This document shows positions 1 through 7,170 of a stretch of DNA of 7,857 nt, one piece after another. Origin of the DNA: Chloroflexota bacterium. GTDB lineage: Bacteria; Chloroflexota; Ktedonobacteria; Ktedonobacterales; JACDGC01. Within the stretch, counting starts at the first letter, position 1, and every line of letters starts with the position of its first letter. Made by a program: the position numbers and the translations under genes. The stretch covers positions 1-7,857 of the forward strand of contig JAKAOI010000090.1 of the NCBI GenBank assembly GCA_021812265.1, read 5' to 3'. Under the pieces are notes generated by a model, which saw only the letters and a list, made by a program, of their open reading frames with translations, did not search any database and had not been told where the DNA came from.

Positions 1-2434
1 TGTAGCCACGCGCGCGCGCTTCGGCGGTTTGCGCAAACAAATCGCGGATAGCGGTAAACGCATTCGTATACGTAGCCGGATTTGATCGCGGGGTTCTGCC
101 AATCGGCGATTGATCGATATCGATAACCTTATCCAAGGCGTCTACACCAATAATACTGTCGTGCTCTCCGGCGCGGCGGCGGGCGCCATTCAACGCAGTT
201 GCCAATTTTGGATAAATAACACTGTTTACCAAAGAGCTTTTCCCCGATCCGGAAACGCCGGTTACCACAACCAATTTGCCTAATGGTATTTCAACAGTAA
301 TATTTTTTAAATTATGCTCGCGCGCGCCGTTAATAACCAATTTTTTGCCATTGCCGGGCCTTCTTTTTTCCGGAACCGCTATCGCCAGCCGGCGCGATAA
401 ATATTTACCGGTAATAGATTCCGGATGCTGAATAATTTCCTCATACGTTCCTTGGGCAACTACTTTACCGCCCAAATCACCTGCCCCAGGCCCAATATCA
501 ACAATATAGTCTGAGTCACGCATCGTTTCTTCATCATGCTCTACCACAATTAGGGTATTACCCAAATCGCGCAGCCGCTTCAACGTTTGAATCAACCGTT
601 CATTATCACGCTGATGCAAGCCTATGCTTGGCTCATCTAAAATATATAAAACCCCCGTCAGACCAGATCCAATTTGTGTCGCCAGCCGGATACGCTGCGC
701 CTCACCGCCGGAAAGTGTATTTGCGGAACGCGATAAGGTAAGATAATCCAACCCAACATCAACCAAAAAACCTAGCCGCGCCAATATCTCTTTCAAAATC
801 GGTGTCGATATAATCCGTTCGCGATCACTTCTTTCGCTTTCCTGCAAATTCGCAAAAAATTCTTTCAATTTCAGCACCGGCATAGCTGTCAGGTCTTGAA
901 TATTTTTATCGCTCACCGTCACTCCCAACGCCTCCGGACGTAATTTTTTACCATGGCAGGTGGGACAGACACGTTCCGTCATATATTTTTCCATTTCGGC
1001 GCGCATATGGTCCGATCCTTCTGCGTGCCGCTGCTTTACATACGCCACAACGCCTTCATAACGCGCCGAATACTCTCGCGACTGCCCCATCTGGTTGCGA
1101 TAGCGAAATTTTAATTCTTCGGGATCGCCATATAAAATCACACGCTGCTGCGTCGCCGTCATATCTTTCCAGCGGACCCTTGCGGTAAAGCCATAGCGCT
1201 CGCGCAAAGCAGACATTTGCATGGCGTACCATTGACTGGTTCCGGAATACGTAATCCACGGGCCAAGCGCGCCTTCATCCAGCGTTAAGTCTGGGTTTAT
1301 TACCAGCAATTCTTCATCTACCACCAGTTTATAGCCTAAGCCAGTGCAATCAGAGCAAGCGCCATGCGGATTATTAAAGCTGAAGGTGCGTGGAGCAATT
1401 TCATCGATAGAAAAATTGCAATACTCACAGGCAAATTTTTCGGAATATAAGCGCTCTTCCGTTGTTTTTCCTTCGGTGTTTACAATTGCGGCAATCATAA
1501 CACCGTTTCCCGCCTTCAATGTCGTCTCTATCGAATCGGTAACACGCTGCCGCATGCTATGAGGTTCATCGGGCGTCGTTTCTGTTCCGTTTCTAACTTC
1601 AGCCGCAGCAGCGCCATCTTCGCTATCCAGCGTATCAGCCAGCGAAAGGGGACGCATATAATGCCCATTTGCATGTTCCGGCGAAACAGAAAGCGTATAT
1701 TCCTGAGGCTCTTCGGCAACTTTCGCTAACGGAGCTGCCGGCTGCAGATAGGTAATGTTTGCCGGCAGATGTTCCGCCGAATCATCCGTTGTTTCATTAT
1801 GAATAACTAAGCGATCTACCACCACTTCGATAGTGTGTTTTTTATTTTTATCTAAATCAATCGGATCGCTTAAATCACGGGTAACTCCGTCTACGCGCAC
1901 GCGGGCGTAGCCGCTTTTGCGCAAATCTTCCAGCGTTTGCCGATATTCTCCTTTGCGCCCCTTCACAATGGGAGAAAGCAGCATAACGCGGGTCCCTTCC
2001 GGCAAATCCAGCATTGCGTCCGCCATCTGCTGCACCGTTTGCGCGCTCACCGGTCTGCCGCAAATTGGGCAATGCGGCTGCCCAATGCGGGCATAGAGCA
2101 AACGCATATAATCATAAATCTCGGTTACCGTTCCCACTGTAGATCGCGGATTATGCGAGGCGCTTTTCTGATCAATAGAAATGGCCGGAGATAATCCATC
2201 AATGTGATCGACATCCGGTTTCTCCATTTGCCCTAAAAATTGCCGCGCATAAGAAGAAAGCGATTCAATATAGCGCCGCTGCCCTTCGGCAAAAAGCGTA
2301 TCAAAGGCAAGGCTGCTTTTGCCAGAGCCAGATAACCCCGTAAAAACCACCAGTTTATCCCTTGGTATAACCAAATCAATATTTTTTAGGTTGTGCTCGC
2401 GTGCGCCGCGAATATGTATGGAATTTTGGGGCAT
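1..2434 (-). CDS. uvrA: UvrA, excinuclease ABC subunit A (C-terminus cut by window edge)
   Basis: UvrA is the damage-recognition ATPase of UvrABC nucleotide excision repair. It works in the cytoplasm as a dimer that scans DNA and loads UvrB. The frame is open from the ATG at 2434 down to the left edge, giving 811 residues. Visible motifs are: Walker A GLSGSGKS at residues 33-40; a CPIC pair at 122/125; a zinc-module set C336/C339 and C360/C363; a CPTC pair before the ABC signature; the signature LSGGEAQ at 574-580; Walker B ILDEPS at 598-603; and the second Walker A GVSGSGKS at 726-733. The visible part ends at RARGY, just before the C-terminal zinc finger and second signature, so roughly 200 residues are missing. 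An AGGAG ribosome site (2443-2447) sits 8 nt before the ATG. Oddity: residues about 212-295 are an Ala/Glu/Thr/Pro-rich insertion of about 75 residues relative to E. coli UvrA, in the UvrB-binding region. Identification is certain. Confidence 0.98.
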   Translation of the reverse strand, partial: MPQNSIHIRGAREHNLKNIDLVIPRDKLVVFTGLSGSGKSSLAFDTLFAEGQRRYIESLSSYARQFLGQMEKPDVDHIDGLSPAISIDQKSASHNPRSTVGTVTEIYDYMRLLYARIGQPHCPICGRPVSAQTVQQMADAMLDLPEGTRVMLLSPIVKGRKGEYRQTLEDLRKSGYARVRVDGVTRDLSDPIDLDKNKKHTIEVVVDRLVIHNETTDDSAEHLPANITYLQPAAPLAKVAEEPQEYTLSVSPEHANGHYMRPLSLADTLDSEDGAAAAEVRNGTETTPDEPHSMRQRVTDSIETTLKAGNGVMIAAIVNTEGKTTEERLYSEKFACEYCNFSIDEIAPRTFSFNNPHGACSDCTGLGYKLVVDEELLVINPDLTLDEGALGPWITYSGTSQWYAMQMSALRERYGFTARVRWKDMTATQQRVILYGDPEELKFRYRNQMGQSREYSARYEGVVAYVKQRHAEGSDHMRAEMEKYMTERVCPTCHGKKLRPEALGVTVSDKNIQDLTAMPVLKLKEFFANLQESERSDRERIISTPILKEILARLGFLVDVGLDYLTLSRSANTLSGGEAQRIRLATQIGSGLTGVLYILDEPSIGLHQRDNERLIQTLKRLRDLGNTLIVVEHDEETMRDSDYIVDIGPGAGDLGGKVVAQGTYEEIIQHPESITGKYLSRRLAIAVPEKRRPGNGKKLVINGAREHNLKNITVEIPLGKLVVVTGVSGSGKSSLVNSVIYPKLATALNGARRRAGEHDSIIGVDALDKVIDIDQSPIGRTPRSNPATYTNAFTAIRDLFAQTAEARARGY

Positions 2435-2469
2435 TGCTTGCTCTCCTGGTTAGATTATTTGTTTCAAAC

Positions 2470-2478
2470 ATTATACCA
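2470..2478 (-). promoter_or_regulatory. Extended -10 promoter of uvrA
   Basis: On the minus strand the sequence reads TGGTATAAT, a perfect TATAAT hexamer preceded by the TGn of an extended -10, about 35 nt upstream of the uvrA ATG. The -35 position (around 2493-2499) holds only a weak match, as is usual for extended -10 promoters. I saw neither a LexA operator of the Gram-positive type (CGAAC...GTTC) nor one of the enterobacterial type (CTG...CAG) next to it, so SOS control is not supported here. Confidence 0.6.
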
Positions 2479-2562
2479 TATTGAATGTATACCGCATTTA
2501 GTCTGCCAGACGCCAAAATAGGGACTAGTTTCCCGTTAAACCACTAAACTTCTTGTCTAATA

Positions 2563-2600
2563 TTCCGATAACACAAGATATGAACACAAGATTATCGGAA
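2563..2600. repeat. 9-bp inverted repeat enclosing a 9-bp direct repeat
   Basis: Perfect arms TTCCGATAA (2563-2571) and TTATCGGAA (2592-2600) flank a 20-nt interval. Overlapping the interval are two copies of ACACAAGAT (2571-2579 and 2584-2592), 13 bp apart. There is no T-run on either side, so it does not look like a terminator. It lies between the divergent uvrA gene and the propeller/M23 operon, 65 bp before the latter's start codon, so an operator or a 5'-UTR hairpin for that operon are both possible. I found no convincing -35/-10 pair for the operon; TTGTCT at 2553-2558 is the best weak -35 candidate and would place the repeat in or just after the promoter. Confidence 0.55.
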
Positions 2601-2665
2601 GGCCGCCGCCACTCTCAATGACACAGCAAATTTAGGCAGCGGAAATCTTCGGAGAAATAACTTCT

Positions 2666-3979
2666 ATGAAAACGTTACAACCAACACGCGCCGGATTTTT
2701 CCGGATGGCGCCCAAAAATATGATCATTACAGCAGCTTTAGCCGCCAGTATTATAGGCATACCGATTTTAGGAACATATGGCTATTTATATATAACCCAC
2801 AGCCAAATTCACTCCACACACAATACACTGCCAGCATCCTATGCTCCTGTTGCGGCAAGCGTTACAACGCAGCGCATTATGTATGAAATGCAGCGCGAGC
2901 CTGCGGGGTATATGCTGGAACAGGTTAACGCCCAAAATATTTCAATTCCTCTTGGTTTATTGACCAATCGATTTGGCGCAGATGATAGTGATATTATCGC
3001 CGCAGTCAAAATATCGCCAAATTACCAATATGTCGCCATTGATGGCAGCGGAGACCACGGCGACTTTGTGTGGATATATAACACCGCCACAAAGTCTTTA
3101 GCGATGACTCCAAGCAACGCAATAGGCTCCTTTTTAAATTGGATGCCCGATGGGCAGCATTTTTTGTTTAAACCATTTATTCCAATGGGGCCAAATCCAT
3201 CGGCGTGGAATGAGGGCGTTTGGATAGTCAACGCAAGTGACGGCAGCCATGTGAATCTTGCTCTGCCGCAAAACCTGACATCCAGTCAATTAGTAGACGC
3301 TATATCTGCCCCATCAGGCTCATCGCTGCTTCTCAGTGTTTCCGAAGGGCTGGGCTTGGGCAGTGAAGTATGGAGCATGGGAGCAAATGGCTCGCAGCCA
3401 CAGCAAGTATTCAGCAGCAAGCAAATTGTAGGTTTGTTCAACTGGGCGCCTAACGGCAAACGCTTGGCGTATCAAACAATTCAAGATTCTGATGTAGCTT
3501 TTCAAACCGGCGGGCTTTGGCTGATGAACGCGGCAAATGCACAGCGAACGTATGTTGCGGCAGTCGATGGCGGACACGGTTATACCGTTTCATGGTCTCC
3601 CAACAGCGAAAATCTGGCGTTCGTCGCGCGGCTAAATACATCATCGCAAACCGCAGACAGCCAAGCGGGAGCGCTTATCAGCGCAATACAAAACTATTCT
3701 TTAATGAGCAGCGCTGTTACAACTATTGCCGGTCCACAACAAACGGGTGAGCCGCGTAATATTCAGCCGAATTGGACGACGAATAATAACTTGGTATTTA
3801 CATCGATGGCGGCCAGCGCGCAAAAATATGGCGCCGCGCTAACATCGGCAGATTTCTGGCTTGTCTCTGCGCAGGGCGCAGTTCAAGCAAACAACGTAAC
3901 GACTCCATTATTTACACTTGAGCCTCTTACCATTGCAAATTCAGCAAATGTATCGGCCATGTATGATTTACAGGGGTAA
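2666..3979 (+). CDS. Membrane-anchored beta-propeller (TolB/PD40-like) protein
   Basis: This is a 437-residue exported protein of unknown specific function. Residues 19-43 form one hydrophobic segment after a short basic N-terminus (R8, R13, K17). There is no lipobox or clear signal-peptidase site, so it is probably a signal anchor with the bulk outside the membrane. From about residue 114 the chain has repeated blade-like units with a W/S-x-P-[ND]-G/S turn followed by a hydrophobic strand: ISPNYQYVAI (116-125), NWMPDGQHFLF (158-168), SAPSGSSLLLS (214-224), NWAPNGKRLAY (259-269) and SWSPNSENLAF (309-319). Each is followed by a VWIVN-like or LWLMN-like strand. This is the pattern of PD40/WD40-like TolB propellers, with about six blades. 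GGAG at 2651-2654 supports the ATG at 2666; the inner Met14 and Met19 lack ribosome sites. The M23 peptidase gene starts 19 nt after its stop, so it may bind or scaffold that enzyme or its substrate; this is inference. Confidence 0.8.
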   Translation: MKTLQPTRAGFFRMAPKNMIITAALAASIIGIPILGTYGYLYITHSQIHSTHNTLPASYAPVAASVTTQRIMYEMQREPAGYMLEQVNAQNISIPLGLLTNRFGADDSDIIAAVKISPNYQYVAIDGSGDHGDFVWIYNTATKSLAMTPSNAIGSFLNWMPDGQHFLFKPFIPMGPNPSAWNEGVWIVNASDGSHVNLALPQNLTSSQLVDAISAPSGSSLLLSVSEGLGLGSEVWSMGANGSQPQQVFSSKQIVGLFNWAPNGKRLAYQTIQDSDVAFQTGGLWLMNAANAQRTYVAAVDGGHGYTVSWSPNSENLAFVARLNTSSQTADSQAGALISAIQNYSLMSSAVTTIAGPQQTGEPRNIQPNWTTNNNLVFTSMAASAQKYGAALTSADFWLVSAQGAVQANNVTTPLFTLEPLTIANSANVSAMYDLQG

Positions 3980-3998
3980 AAATAGGGGAACAACCACT

Positions 3999-5198
3999 AT
4001 GATAAAACACATTATCGCGCCATTAGCGCTGATCATCACATTGCTGAGTTTTAGTATTCCGGGTATTCCGCAGCCAGCGCACGCACAATCTGCTCCGGCG
4101 CCGTTTTTATACCGGCCATACTATGGCGAGCGCACGTTGTTTTCACGCTCCATTTCTATGTTCGATCATGATGAGCCTTGGTACGCGAATGACGGTAAAT
4201 TTGTGCGATTTGACGGAACCGTTGTATACAATAATTCCGTATATAGCTGCGATCCCTACCAAAGCTGCTACGACGGGCATAATGGCTACGACATTAATAT
4301 GTTTTACGAGCCGGTGTTAGCGGCGGCAGCCGGAACCGTAGTGCAAGCTGGCTGGAGCGATCCGTCTAACCATGAAAATGGCGGCGGATTAACCATAGCT
4401 ATCGACCATGGCAATGGTTACGCCACACTATACGCGCACTTAGACGCTATTTTGGTAACCACCGGCGAGCAAGTCAGCGCACAATGGCAGATAGCGACTA
4501 GCGGATCAACAGGAGACGCATCCGGGCCGCACCTGCATTTTTCAGTGTTTCAACTGCCAAATTGGCTTGCCGTCGATCCATTAGGATGGCAATCAACCAC
4601 CATGACCGATCCCAATATCGTTCCCGATTATTATATGTTTTTGCCAAATCCGGCGGCGCCGACACAAGCGCCTTGTTTGGGGTGCGATAACGGCGCGGCC
4701 CATCCCGGAGCAATTGTAGCGGATGATTCTTCGGCGGGATTTTCCACCACAGGAACGTGGAACAGCGCCACCGGCAGCGGATATATCAACGGCGGCATGA
4801 AGTGGACATATACTGCATCCGGGCAGGCAACCGCAACCGCAACATGGAAAACAGCTTTGCCTTCCTCCGGTGTGTATGAAATTGGAGCATACATCGATCC
4901 GCAAAACGCAGGCAGCCAATGGGCGCCATATACAATCAGCCATGTAAACAGCGCCGGAGCGGCAGAATCAACTACTGTTTGGGTGGATCAAGAGCATGTG
5001 GGTTCATTTACCACGCCATTCGGCGCAATCAACACGGGACCGCAGTGGATTGGTCTGGGAGAATATTATTTCTCTGCCGGCGCTCCGGCGCAGGTTACCC
5101 TTTCCAATGCGACCGGTGAAACCAGTGTGCAGCTTGGCGCCGACGCCATAGAATTTATTCCCGTTCCGCTTGGCGCCAATATGTTGAACGGGCAATAA
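3999..5198 (+). CDS. Secreted M23 (LytM-type) metallopeptidase with Golvesin-like C-terminal domain
   Basis: This is a 399-residue secreted zinc peptidase of the kind that cuts peptidoglycan cross-bridges or stems, or related peptides. Residues 1-29 are a signal peptide (MIKH, hydrophobic core, cleavage after AHA-29). The M23 core spans about 92-185. Zinc ligands H94 and D98 lie in HNGYD and H180 in HLH (178-180); H147 in YAHL is the usual second catalytic histidine. The GSTG...SGPHLHF block is intact, so the enzyme should be active. Cysteine pairs C84/C90 and C226/C229 could form disulfides; the second lies in the Pro/Ala linker after the peptidase. Residues about 239-390 resemble the Golvesin/xanthan-lyase CBD-like domain: FSTTGTW start, VDQ strand, WIGLGEYYFSAG, and a final ADAIEF. 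This domain probably binds carbohydrate or the wall. ATG 3999 has AGGGG at 3984-3988 and starts exactly at the signal peptide. An in-frame ATG at 3918 overlaps the upstream gene and would bury the signal. It is probably translated from the same mRNA as the propeller gene. Confidence 0.93.
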   Translation: MIKHIIAPLALIITLLSFSIPGIPQPAHAQSAPAPFLYRPYYGERTLFSRSISMFDHDEPWYANDGKFVRFDGTVVYNNSVYSCDPYQSCYDGHNGYDINMFYEPVLAAAAGTVVQAGWSDPSNHENGGGLTIAIDHGNGYATLYAHLDAILVTTGEQVSAQWQIATSGSTGDASGPHLHFSVFQLPNWLAVDPLGWQSTTMTDPNIVPDYYMFLPNPAAPTQAPCLGCDNGAAHPGAIVADDSSAGFSTTGTWNSATGSGYINGGMKWTYTASGQATATATWKTALPSSGVYEIGAYIDPQNAGSQWAPYTISHVNSAGAAESTTVWVDQEHVGSFTTPFGAINTGPQWIGLGEYYFSAGAPAQVTLSNATGETSVQLGADAIEFIPVPLGANMLNGQ

Positions 5199-5220
5199 TA
5201 CCAGCAATCAATGGAGACGG

Positions 5221-5254
5221 AGCGGCTTATGGGTTTCATGAGCCGCTTTTTATT
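5221..5254 (+). terminator. Rho-independent terminator of the propeller/M23 operon
   Basis: AGCGGCTTATG (5221-5231) pairs with CATGAGCCGCT (5237-5247) through 11 positions including one G-U wobble, with a 5-nt loop, followed directly by TTTTTATT. It starts 22 nt after the M23 stop codon. On the minus strand the same hairpin is not followed by a T-run, so it should act in the plus direction only. The converging lipoprotein gene that ends at 5335 therefore has no obvious terminator of its own within the 136-bp gap. Confidence 0.92.
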
Positions 5255-5334
5255 GTATATCTGCCGAACTGCACAGGCAAACAAATCACGCACAATGAAT
5301 GGGGCATGCGCTGGTTTGCTTGGTCATAAATTAT

Positions 5335-6513
5335 CTAGCTGGATGTTTTTATAAAACCGATAAAAGGGAACCCATACGCTGATTTAGATAAGATAATTTG
5401 TGAGGTTATGCGCATGTGACTGTCAAACGTCATAGCTTCAATGGAAAACGGCGGTGATATCCACTCGTCCAAAATTGCCTCACTTAAGATTAATGTTTTA
5501 CTATCCGGCGACCAAGCGGTTGGAGACCAATCTTTCACTAAGAATGCCGCCGAATCTGTTGCAAGGTTCAGCATCCATGCGCCGGAATTATTGCTGCTAT
5601 TAAATTCGTTGGAAATGGCAACGCTATTGGGATATCCCGGGCGCCAAGCAACCGTTGTAAAATCTCCGCCGGTTTGCCGAACAATATTTGGAAAATTGCG
5701 CACTTGACCGGTTTCTGTATTGATGACAGCAACGTGAGGCGTAAATGGGTAATTACGAAATGGTTCATTACTTACTAAAATTTGGCTGCCGTCCGGTGAA
5801 ATTGTTGGATAAGAAAGATTCCCATTCCAAATAGTGTGACTAAGCGATGCAATTACCTTTTGGCGGCCATCCGGCACGGAAATCGATTCAAAGTCATATT
5901 GGCCATTTGTTTCAGATCCAACATAAATAAAAGCGGCAACATGGCTGGCGTCAATCCACCCTATCAGCACAATTTGCTGGTCACTTGCTAGATGCAATGG
6001 CAAAGTGAAATCGGTATAATTGGTCATAGTAATAATACCGACATCCGGTCCATTATCGCCTACCGCCATATATTGACCGTTTTGTGACCAAAACGCTGTA
6101 TAAACGTCTCCAAATGGCGGATTTTGATCTGTAAAATTAGCGTCAATCCCTGTTTGTAGATTAATGATATTAAAATTACCAAGACTTGTATAAGCAAATG
6201 TATGCCCATCCGGAGAAATTTCATCATTCACCGGATACACTTGATTCGTATATTGTTTTAAAATCGGCCCGGAAATATCGCTTTTACCATCAAGCGTTAC
6301 TGCATGAACGGACTGATTCGACGCCATATAGGCTGCCCGCCAATCAGAAAACGCTGGAAATACCGGTTGTGGCGCTGCAGTAGGTGATAAAATTGATGTG
6401 TTTGTGGGGATAACTGTTTGTTGCGCAATGTTGTTTGTCGTTCCATTACACGCTGACAATACTAATAGCGTCAATAGTAGTATTGTCATTTTCTTCACAA
6501 ATGTACGGTTCAT
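5335..6513 (-). CDS. Beta-propeller (PD40/TolB-like) lipoprotein
   Basis: This is a 392-residue exported lipoprotein; its exact role is unknown. The N-terminus is MNRTFVKK followed by a Leu-rich core and the lipobox LSAC, with C22 as the lipidation site. Residues 23-57 form a Thr/Asn/Pro-rich linker (e.g. PTAAPQP). The rest is a chain of blade-like repeats with the motifs EISPDGHTFAY, FWSQNGQYMAVG, PTISPDGSQILVS, AWRPGYPNSVAIS and AWSPDSKTLILS, consistent with a six-bladed propeller held outside the membrane. Start choice: ATG 6513 has AAGGAAA (6521-6527) at 9-nt spacing from its AGGA core. An in-frame ATG 21 nt upstream (6534) has no ribosome site and would contain that one inside its coding sequence. 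The architecture resembles the anchored propeller at 2666-3979, though motif spacing differs, so common ancestry is possible but unproven. The gene is monocistronic here and convergent with the M23 operon. Confidence 0.85.
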   Translation of the reverse strand: MNRTFVKKMTILLLTLLVLSACNGTTNNIAQQTVIPTNTSILSPTAAPQPVFPAFSDWRAAYMASNQSVHAVTLDGKSDISGPILKQYTNQVYPVNDEISPDGHTFAYTSLGNFNIINLQTGIDANFTDQNPPFGDVYTAFWSQNGQYMAVGDNGPDVGIITMTNYTDFTLPLHLASDQQIVLIGWIDASHVAAFIYVGSETNGQYDFESISVPDGRQKVIASLSHTIWNGNLSYPTISPDGSQILVSNEPFRNYPFTPHVAVINTETGQVRNFPNIVRQTGGDFTTVAWRPGYPNSVAISNEFNSSNNSGAWMLNLATDSAAFLVKDWSPTAWSPDSKTLILSEAILDEWISPPFSIEAMTFDSHMRITSQIILSKSAYGFPFIGFIKTSS

Positions 6514-6565
6514 GTTGTACTTTCCTTTTTCCATTTATAAAAACGAATGAACGCCCGTAACTAGC

Positions 6566-6594
6566 GGTGTACACTATATTGAGCAAATAGTCAA
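6566..6594 (-). promoter_or_regulatory. Weak candidate promoter of the propeller lipoprotein gene
   Basis: On the minus strand TTGACT (6594-6589) lies 17 bp before TACACC (6571-6566). The -35 is good and the -10 is poor. A better -10-like hexamer, TATAGT (6578-6573), lies in the same stretch but has no matching -35. One of these probably starts the lipoprotein mRNA, giving a leader of about 50-60 nt. It runs back-to-back with the plus-strand promoter at 6636-6665. Confidence 0.3.
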
Positions 6595-6635
6595 GGCTCG
6601 GAATTGCAAAGGGGTGCCTGGTTAATATACAGCGC

Positions 6636-6665
6636 TTGACAAAATTGCAGTTAATCATGTATCAT
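6636..6665 (+). promoter_or_regulatory. Strong sigma70-type promoter of the candidate small RNA
   Basis: A perfect TTGACA (6636-6641) is separated by 18 bp from TATCAT (6660-6665, five of six consensus). The predicted start is near 6672. The -10 lies in a tandem repeat of ATCATGT (6654-6660 and 6661-6667). No start codon with a good ribosome site follows closely. The downstream protein gene at 7171 has its own promoter, so this promoter appears to serve a non-coding transcript. Confidence 0.7.
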
Positions 6666-6671
6666 GTTTTC

Positions 6672-6871
6672 TGTGAGGAGTTTATAGCGTTCTAATTTAG
6701 GAATATGCTTAGCGTTTCCTCTCGCTCTCAAAGAGCGAAACCAATTCTATTCCTCTCAATAGATAACCGCAGGCGTCGCTATATGTCACAACCGGCGTCG
6801 AAAAAATTGTGTGTATTTTGAAAAGAAGCAATTGAGCTTCACCCCATTGCAACAGGGCGTGTTGCGTTTTT
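6672..6871 (+). ncRNA. Candidate structured small RNA, family not recognised
   Basis: From the predicted start site the sequence folds into one nested long hairpin. TGTGA 6672-6676 pairs with TCACA 6786-6790, TATAGCG 6683-6689 with CGCTATA 6777-6783, AGGAATA 6699-6705 with TATTCCT 6748-6754, GTTTC 6714-6718 with GAAAC 6737-6741, and GCTCT 6724-6728 with AGAGC 6732-6736 around a CAA loop. A large asymmetric internal loop (9 nt against 22 nt) interrupts it. A small hairpin GAAGC/GCTTC (6825-6840) follows, then a terminator-like hairpin ending near 6871, for a total of about 200 nt. The size, long hairpin with interior bubble, and private promoter recall 6S RNA, but the 5' and 3' ends do not pair with each other, so I do not assign that family. 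I see no RNase P, tmRNA, SRP or common riboswitch signature. The alternative is a long structured leader reading on to 7171. Confidence 0.5.
6848..6871 (+). terminator. Probable terminator of the candidate small RNA
   Basis: GCAACA (6849-6854) pairs with TGTTGC (6860-6865) over a 5-nt loop, extended by one T-G wobble (6848/6866), and is followed by TTTTT (6867-6871). The stem is short with three G-C pairs, so termination may be partial. A second small hairpin, GCGCT/AGCGC with loop GGTTT (6872-6886), follows immediately but has no T-run. Confidence 0.45.
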
Positions 6872-7080
6872 GCGCTGGTTTAGCGCGCGTATAAGAAAGA
6901 GGCTGTATGAACACCGTTTTGTTCAAACAAGTATTTCTTCATTTCTTTTTCGTTACCGATATAGCAATAGCTCATCTCTCAAACAGCGGATATGCCGACG
7001 CAAAAGCAGCCGCGTATAAATGTACTGTCCCTCTTCATTACACAATAAGATAACAAAATAATATCTCAGATGATTACGGC
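6872..7080. other. Intergenic stretch with only weak signals
   Basis: This lies between the candidate RNA and the operator-like repeat of the last gene. It holds the GCGCT/AGCGC hairpin (6872-6886), a small TGAACA/TGTTCA hairpin (6908-6925), a pyrimidine-rich run (6934-6951) and a low-confidence 48-codon frame (6907-7053). I recognise no RNA family, mobile element or conserved gene on either strand. Confidence 0.5.
6907..7053 (+). CDS. Doubtful small ORF, 48 residues
   Basis: An ATG at 6907 follows AGAGG (6898-6902) at a short 4-nt spacing and stays open for 48 codons to TAA. The product begins MNTVLFKQVFLHFFFV, a hydrophobic stretch that might reach a membrane, then turns Ala-rich and polar with a single Cys. 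A frame of this length is expected by chance, and there is no recognisable domain, partner gene or obvious promoter. The start codon lies within the small TGAACA/TGTTCA hairpin. Treat it as a candidate only. Confidence 0.15.
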   Translation: MNTVLFKQVFLHFFFVTDIAIAHLSNSGYADAKAAAYKCTVPLHYTIR

Positions 7081-7117
7081 TGTCAAGAGACCGGCATATA
7101 ACCTTCGTCTCTTGATA
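7081..7117. repeat. Inverted repeat overlapping the -35 of the last gene (candidate operator)
   Basis: TCAAGAGAC (7083-7091) and GTCTCTTGA (7107-7115) are perfect inverted arms. As RNA, a wobble and one further pair extend them to 7081 and 7117. The interval is 15 nt. The right arm covers most of the -35 hexamer at 7112-7117. There is no T-run after it, which argues against a terminator and for a protein-binding dyad that would block the promoter. Confidence 0.55.
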
Positions 7118-7140
7118 ATCGATTCATTGTTTACCATAAT
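7112..7140 (+). promoter_or_regulatory. Promoter of the right-edge lipoprotein gene
   Basis: TTGATA (7112-7117) and CATAAT (7135-7140) are each five of six consensus with the ideal 17-bp spacing. Transcription should start near 7147, giving a leader of about 24 nt that contains the AAGGA ribosome site (7161-7165). This short leader implies that the gene does not depend on the promoter at 6636. Confidence 0.65.
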
Positions 7141-7170
7141 ATCTTCTTAATTTCATGTGAAAGGATTGTT

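Noticed and set aside
9..18. Alternating CG run at the left edge
   Set aside because: It codes for the conserved Ala/Arg residues of UvrA's ARARGY segment and needs no further explanation.
1056..2194. Several 60-90-residue frames on both strands inside uvrA
   Set aside because: All are out of frame with, or antisense to, the continuous UvrA reading frame, whose motifs stay in register throughout.
2435..2520. LexA/SOS operator upstream of uvrA
   Set aside because: Expected from uvrA regulation in many bacteria, but no match to the common LexA boxes is visible.
3918..3998. Upstream in-frame ATG for the M23 gene that would add 27 residues
   Set aside because: It overlaps the preceding gene, has no ribosome site, and would place a polar stretch before the signal peptide. 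ATG 3999 has AGGGG at proper distance and begins the signal peptide.
4593..4943. Cys-rich 116-residue minus-strand frame inside the M23 gene
   Set aside because: It lies wholly antisense to a well-supported gene, has no ribosome site or recognised domain, and its composition is what the opposite strand of the Golvesin-coding region would give.
6514..6534. Upstream in-frame ATG for the propeller lipoprotein
   Set aside because: No ribosome site precedes it, and the good AAGGAAA site lies inside this extension at the right distance from ATG 6513.
6772..6800. Repeated GGCGTCG 22 nt apart in the candidate RNA
   Set aside because: Two copies only, short, and the first is largely explained by the CGCTATA helix arm.
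6672..6871. Firm assignment of the candidate RNA as 6S RNA
   Set aside because: Length and bubble suggest it, but the 5' and 3' ends do not form the closing stem, and I cannot run a covariance search.
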